In this document: positions 60,101 through 64,000 of the stretch, in pieces
Layout: each line of letters opens with the position of its first letter
Position numbering within the stretch: position 1 is the stretch's first letter
Source: Larimichthys crocea
Lineage: Eukaryota > Chordata > Actinopteri > Sciaenidae
DNA: 64,000 bases
Direction: 5' to 3'
Assembly (NCBI RefSeq): GCF_000972845.2
Contig: NC_040022.1
Span: forward strand, 2,444,882-2,508,881
Notes under the pieces: model-generated
What the model was told of the DNA's origin: nothing
Seen by the model: the letters and a program-made list of their open reading frames with translations, nothing else
Databases searched by the model: none
Translations under genes and position numbers: made by a program

Positions 60101-60437
60101 TGCAGCACACCTGCATGGACAGGTGAAGAAGAGCTGAGCTGCTGCAGGTGAACTGTTGTCATGTTGTTGTTTCTTTACCTTTTATACACGCTGCTCTCAT
60201 GAAGAACTCGCACACAGCGGACCCGGACTCTGCGGGGACACACACACATGAATCATCACGTTATTGCGGCGGTTAGCCTCCACCTGATCAGCCGTTACCG
60301 CGGCTACAGAAGCAGCTTCGAGCCCGACACTTACTGTCCATGCCGGGGAAGGGGAGAGGCTGCGCCCCGAGCTGCTGCTGCACAGCGATCTCCAGGTCGA
60401 ACTTGATGTGATCCACGTTGGCCAGTAAGTCCTGCAT
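57200..60437 (-). CDS. cpsf4: Cleavage and polyadenylation specificity factor subunit 4 (CPSF30), 8 exons, complete
   Basis: Exons in order: 60437-60335, 60229-60179, 58759-58607, 58516-58421, 58333-58240, 58152-58080, 57993-57832, 57268-57200. Total 801 nt, 266 residues plus TAG (human 269). The protein is the zinc-finger subunit of the nuclear CPSF complex, which recognises the AAUAAA poly(A) signal. Five CCCH fingers are intact: residues 41-59, 68-86, 96-114, 124-142 and 148-166. In human the second and third contact AAUAAA. A Pro/Gln-rich linker follows, then a CCHC zinc knuckle at 242-255 (CYKCGEKGHYANKC) and the end HLAFLSGQ. The start MQDLLANVDHIKFDLE fits the family N-terminus. The donor after the 58607 exon is unusual (GTTCGT), but phase and protein continuity (KFG/ECSNKEC) support it. 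The gene lies tail-to-tail with atp5mf; its 5' end is in a CpG-rich region. Confidence 0.96.
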
Positions 60438-60830
60438 GTCTGCGTCGGTTCGCCGAGCTCCGGTCCGGTCGGACGGGTTAGCCGAGTTAGCTTCAGGAGG
60501 AGCAGCTAAAGTGGCTAACGAGGCTAGCTAGGCTAACCGATGAGCTGGAGCGAGCTCCGCGCGCAGGAACCGGGTCAGCCGCCGGTGTCTGAAGCTTCAC
60601 GGAGCCGTTTGGAGGCGGAGAACCGGGAACCGCGGTCGGTGTGTAACTTTGAGTCACGAGCGGCTCCTTGTTCTGTCGGATGGGTCGGAGGAGGCGCGCG
60701 CACTGACCTCTGACCTCGCGGGATAAGACGAGACCAGTCGATCCTCGAGCGCTAACGGCTGGAACACGTTGTTATGGCGACGGTCCTCGAGCGCTAACGG
60801 CTGGAACACGTTGTTATGGCGACGGAGCCT
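60438..60830 (-). promoter_or_regulatory. cpsf4: cpsf4 5'UTR and CpG-rich promoter, with 42-bp perfect tandem duplication
   Basis: The sequence upstream of the cpsf4 ATG is rich in C+G and CpG, in sharp contrast with the AT-rich DNA beyond 60.83 kb. It contains GCTAAC/GCTAGC repeats (60480-60540). At 60742-60783 and 60784-60825 the same 42-base unit occurs twice without a mismatch; each copy holds GTTGTTATGGCGAC, which resembles an RFX X-box. No TATA box is evident. Confidence 0.55.
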
Positions 60831-61594
60831 CAGATTTAAAATGATTTAGTAACGATATTTATGAAACAAATTGTTTTATTAATAATTAATTTAATAATTT
60901 TGTCGTATTTTAACGAAACGTTTCTCATTATACTGTTATATATTTTAATATTTTAAATGTATTTGTATTAATTCATTCATTATAATTATTTTTTAGATTT
61001 TTAAATAATTTATTTGATTATGTCTGTTCATTTTATAGCAGGAATAAACTGATGCGATAATTTGTTACATAGAAAAATAAATGTGTGCACTTGCTTTTAT
61101 AATGTTGAGGTTTTTGTTTTATTTTATGCTCTTGAATTAATGTTTTTTTATTTTGATAAGATGGAATTCAGTTGTCACAGCAGCTCGTATACACAAGGTT
61201 GATGAATATTATTAATAAATAAGAAATCTATAGAAGAAAGTTATGAAGTCATGCTGGTGTTAAAGAGTCTGACAGCAGCATAATGTTGTTCTGTCAGTCG
61301 GTCCACCACGTTGGTCCAGACTAAAATACATTGACAGTACTGGATGGATTGTCGTGGTCCCTGGAGGATGAATCCTAATGATTCATGTTTAATAAACTGC
61401 CGTAAAATTTGGTACAAACACTTCCCTTCAGGATTAATTGTAATAGCTTTAGTGATCTCTTAACTTTTCTATAGCAACAGATCAAATTTAATTTGTCCAC
61501 AAATATCTGCAAAACTTACTCTGTGACAGTCATGTTGAAAGATCATACACATCCATACTTGTAGTTTCATTCATTTTGGTTGCTTTAATGTAAC
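60831..61594. other. AT-rich spacer between cpsf4 promoter and shmt1 3' end
   Basis: No gene is visible. It is strongly AT-rich at 60.84-61.17 kb. A reversed LINE 3' tail lies at about 61185-61290. Confidence 0.6.
61185..61290 (-). mobile_element. Short LINE 3' tail, same family as 20.55 kb
   Basis: The reverse complement gives CTGTCAGACTCTTTAACACC, AGCATGACTTCATAACTTTC and TTCTATAGATTTCTTATTTA, nearly identical to about 20556-20620. Confidence 0.7.
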
Positions 61595-61614
61595 AATTAT
61601 GTTATCAAATTGTT

Positions 61615-61620
61615 TTTATT
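61615..61620 (-). terminator. shmt1: Candidate poly(A) signal of shmt1
   Basis: A minus-strand AATAAA (TTTATT on +) lies about 360 bases downstream of the shmt1 stop. The 3'UTR would then be about 61.6-61.98 kb. Confidence 0.5.
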
Positions 61621-61979
61621 AAACCGTACATGTAGACAGTATATGACAGAGAATGCTCATGTATGAAACAAACAGTCACACTTTGTGCAGTACAGTAACT
61701 TTGGATTGCTAATTTAATACAAAAGATTTTCTGACAAGTTTAAAGCTTAACTGTGATCGTGAGGCCATAATCGGACTAAAACAGGCATCGTGGCGATTAG
61801 CTGCAGGGTGATCTGGCCTGAGACCAGATCTACAGTGGAAAAACAGCAAGGCCACTGCAGCAACACTGAATAACGGAGGACGGTGAAGTCTGCAAATCTA
61901 CTGTTGTGAAGTCATGAGGAAGTATATATTTGAATCAACAAATATACATTGGCTTAAACAGTGTTTGTTACAATCATCT

Positions 61980-63487
61980 CTACAGCTCAGGCAGGCCCGG
62001 CATGGGGAACCGGCTGGCGAAAGCCTCGACCTCCGTTTTGATTTCTGCTACTCGCTGCTGGAACTTCTCTCCCTGAGCCAGAGCCTGAACGAACTCCCTC
62101 AGAGGAGCCTTTGGATCTAGGCTCGACTGAATCTCCAGGGTCAGCACGATACCTGCGGGAGAAAGAGGAGAAAGCAGAGTGGTTTCAGAAAATATATTGG
62201 TAATTTTTACTTTGTTTGTCACTTTTATTTATTTAAGGATTACCTCTGTGAATGAACTCGGCCACCTTCTTGAAGTCATCCTCCACCAAACCTCTGGAGG
62301 TCAGAGCTGGAGAGCCAAACCTCAGACCGCTAGGACGCAGAGCACTCTTATCCCCTACAACAAAAACACATAGAGACACATTGAAAAAAAGGATTGTCCA
62401 CAGTCAAAAGACGACTGTGAGGGGCTACACCTGTATGCTGACAAACATGCATGGATCACATACCTGGACAGGTGTTCTTATTACAGGCGATGGCACAGGC
62501 TTCCAGAACCTTCTCAGCTCGTCCTCCATCAGTTCCTTTGCTGCGCAGGTCCAACAGGATCAGATGGTTGTCAGAGCCGCCTACACGGGAAGACAAAGAG
62601 GAGAATAGATGGAGCTCTTAACTGCTATCACGGCCCTTTTTAAATCACCACAATACTATGATGATGCCGTTATAAATAACGGCTCTCTGGTATGTCATCA
62701 TGTGGTTATAAATATTAATAGTTTCATGTGTTAACCATTCTCCGTGGTGGCACCTACCAGTAACGATCTTGTAGCCTTGGTCGATGAGACCACTGGACAG
62801 AGCTTTGCAGTTAGCAAGAACCTGCGTCTGGTAGGCCTTGAACTCAGGCGTCATGGCTTGTTTTAGAGCAACAGCAACACCTGCCAGAGAAAGACAAGTC
62901 CTAACTGAGATAGATGTCGACATGACCGAATGACAGCAGAGGTGAAGCTGAGTCAAAGTCAAAATGGAGGGAAACGATGACGAGGCGGACCTGCGATAGC
63001 GTGGTTGTGCGGTCCTCCCTGCAGACCTGGAAACACGGCCTGGTTGATCAACGACTCCAAGTTATACAGAGTCTCCTTCCCCTTGACATCCACGCTGCGC
63101 ACGCCTGCAGGAGGGAAACAGAAAGTCAGAGTGACGGGAGGTGGTACCAACAAAACAAATATAATATAAAGTGTCGATGACAAAACAACATTCCTACCTT
63201 TCCTGTAGAAGATGAGTCCAGCACGGCAGCCGCGCAGTGTCTTGTGTGTTGTCGTGGAAACGATGTCAGAGTACTCAAAGGGTGAAGGCACGACTCCAGC
63301 AGCCACCAGTCCACTGATGTGAGCCATGTCTGACATCAGGTACGCTCCGTTCTCATTTGCGATTTGCTTCATGCGGGCGTAGTCGATGTTGCGGGAATAA
63401 CAGCTCGTTCCTGAGGAAGAAGAAGAAAAAATGTTTTTCAGCTTCTTTGGATACAAACTCCGCCATAATTTAATGATTTGTTGCATG

Positions 63488-63565
<78 letters not shown>

Positions 63566-63653
63566 AAGGACCTGCAATGATGAGTTTGGGGTGGAACAGC
63601 CGAGCGTTTTCTTGCAGTCTGTCATAGTCGATGTAGCCAGTTTCTGGATGCAC
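61980..63653 (-). CDS. shmt1: Serine hydroxymethyltransferase, cytosolic type, last 7 coding exons (partial, 5' end beyond window)
   Basis: Exons in transcript order: 63653-63572, 63410-63198, 63104-62991, 62880-62758, 62580-62464, 62354-62244, 62152-61980. Total 933 nt: 310 residues plus TAG, against 483 for full-length human SHMT1, so roughly the last two thirds are present. The enzyme is a PLP-dependent tetramer that converts serine and tetrahydrofolate to glycine and 5,10-methylene-tetrahydrofolate. Visible signatures: [33 protein letters not shown], and the PLP-lysine motif [11 protein letters not shown] with Lys at 63241-63243. Also seen are [32 protein letters not shown] and the [16 protein letters not shown] segment. 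The C-terminus ([13 protein letters not shown]) resembles SHMT1 more than mitochondrial SHMT2, whose end differs. The donor after 62991 is weak (GTCCGC). The catalytic domain shows no lesions. Confidence 0.93.
63488..63562. repeat. (GT)n microsatellite in shmt1 intron, CA in gene sense
   Basis: About 37 dinucleotide units with one TATG interruption. In the shmt1 direction it is (CA)n beginning about 10 bases after the donor at 63571. Confidence 0.95.
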
Positions 63654-63724
63654 CTAAAAACAGGACAACATGTCAACAGCTACATCTGATATACAGAACA
63701 TACAAAGGATGGTGCTCCGTCAGT

Positions 63725-63915
63725 TTCATATTTTGTACAGGGTCTAGTGTAGCATCACAGAGACGTGGCTGAATGAACTCACCCTTAACTCTGGACAGCT
63801 TTCAACTTGAGAACAAAGACTTCTTATCCAGCTCGTCTATATGAGCTGCTGTAACGAGTGAATTTCCCCAGAGTGGGATCAATAAAGTCTTTCTTATCTT
63901 ATCTCATCTTATGTG
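63725..63915 (+). mobile_element. Internally deleted LINE: endonuclease scrap plus 3' tail
   Basis: GCATCACAGAGACGTGGCTG encodes an ITETWLN-like stretch typical of LINE endonuclease domains. About 90 bases later follows GAATTTCCCCAGAGTGGGAT, then CAATAAAG with (TTATC)n-like repeats, a common 3' tail. Everything between is missing. Confidence 0.55.
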
Positions 63916-64000
63916 GGATCCAATTATAACTCTAATAAAAAGCATGAGCAGTAATTAAATTCATTTCCCCAAGGTGTTATCAAACTTTTTATCACTACAA

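Noticed and set aside
62959..63486. 175-residue frame in shmt1
   Set aside because: It joins two true exons through intron sequence that happens to be open. Splice sites at 63198/63197 and 63105/63104 and the family sequence define the real exons.

Overview
The window is vertebrate nuclear DNA, almost certainly from a ray-finned (teleost, probably percomorph) fish. It has split genes with GT-AG introns, abundant CA/GT microsatellites, and decayed fish-type mobile elements: Rex/RTE/L2-like LINE pieces, a Tc1-like remnant, hAT-like MITEs and a tRNA-derived SINE. All names come from reading conserved protein segments; no database search was possible. I rebuilt each gene exon by exon, and in all five the splice phases close on an open frame.

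Layout: (1) 2-10438 (+) is the 3' part of tnrc18, a chromatin protein with a Tudor-like module and a C-terminal BAH domain; the gene starts left of the window. Its 3'UTR follows, possibly reaching about 15.1 kb. (2) About 15.1-27.9 kb is intergenic and filled with decayed repeats. (3) 28285-38539 (-) is slc29a4 (plasma membrane monoamine transporter, ENT4), with a probable non-coding first exon near 41.8-42.0 kb. It lies tail-to-tail with tnrc18, the same order as in human. (4) About 42.2-54.4 kb is a gene desert with repeats and simple sequence. (5) 54558-56362 (+) is atp5mf (ATP synthase subunit f), and 57200-60437 (-) is cpsf4 (CPSF 30-kDa subunit), again tail-to-tail as in human. (6) 61980-63653 (-) is the C-terminal part of shmt1; its 5' exons lie beyond the right edge.

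The genes serve unrelated housekeeping or neural functions (chromatin reading, monoamine uptake, mitochondrial ATP synthesis, mRNA 3'-end formation, one-carbon metabolism). The arrangement is conserved microsynteny, not an operon or a pathway cluster. I found no undescribed multi-gene system. The items most worth a second look are structural: a 35-bp-arm hairpin in a tnrc18 intron, CA repeats just inside several 5' splice sites, a 42-bp perfect duplication carrying an X-box-like motif upstream of cpsf4, a self-complementary 35-bp minisatellite, opposed triplet arrays at the slc29a4 5' end, and a tryptophan/arginine-rich repeat in the slc29a4 N-terminus.
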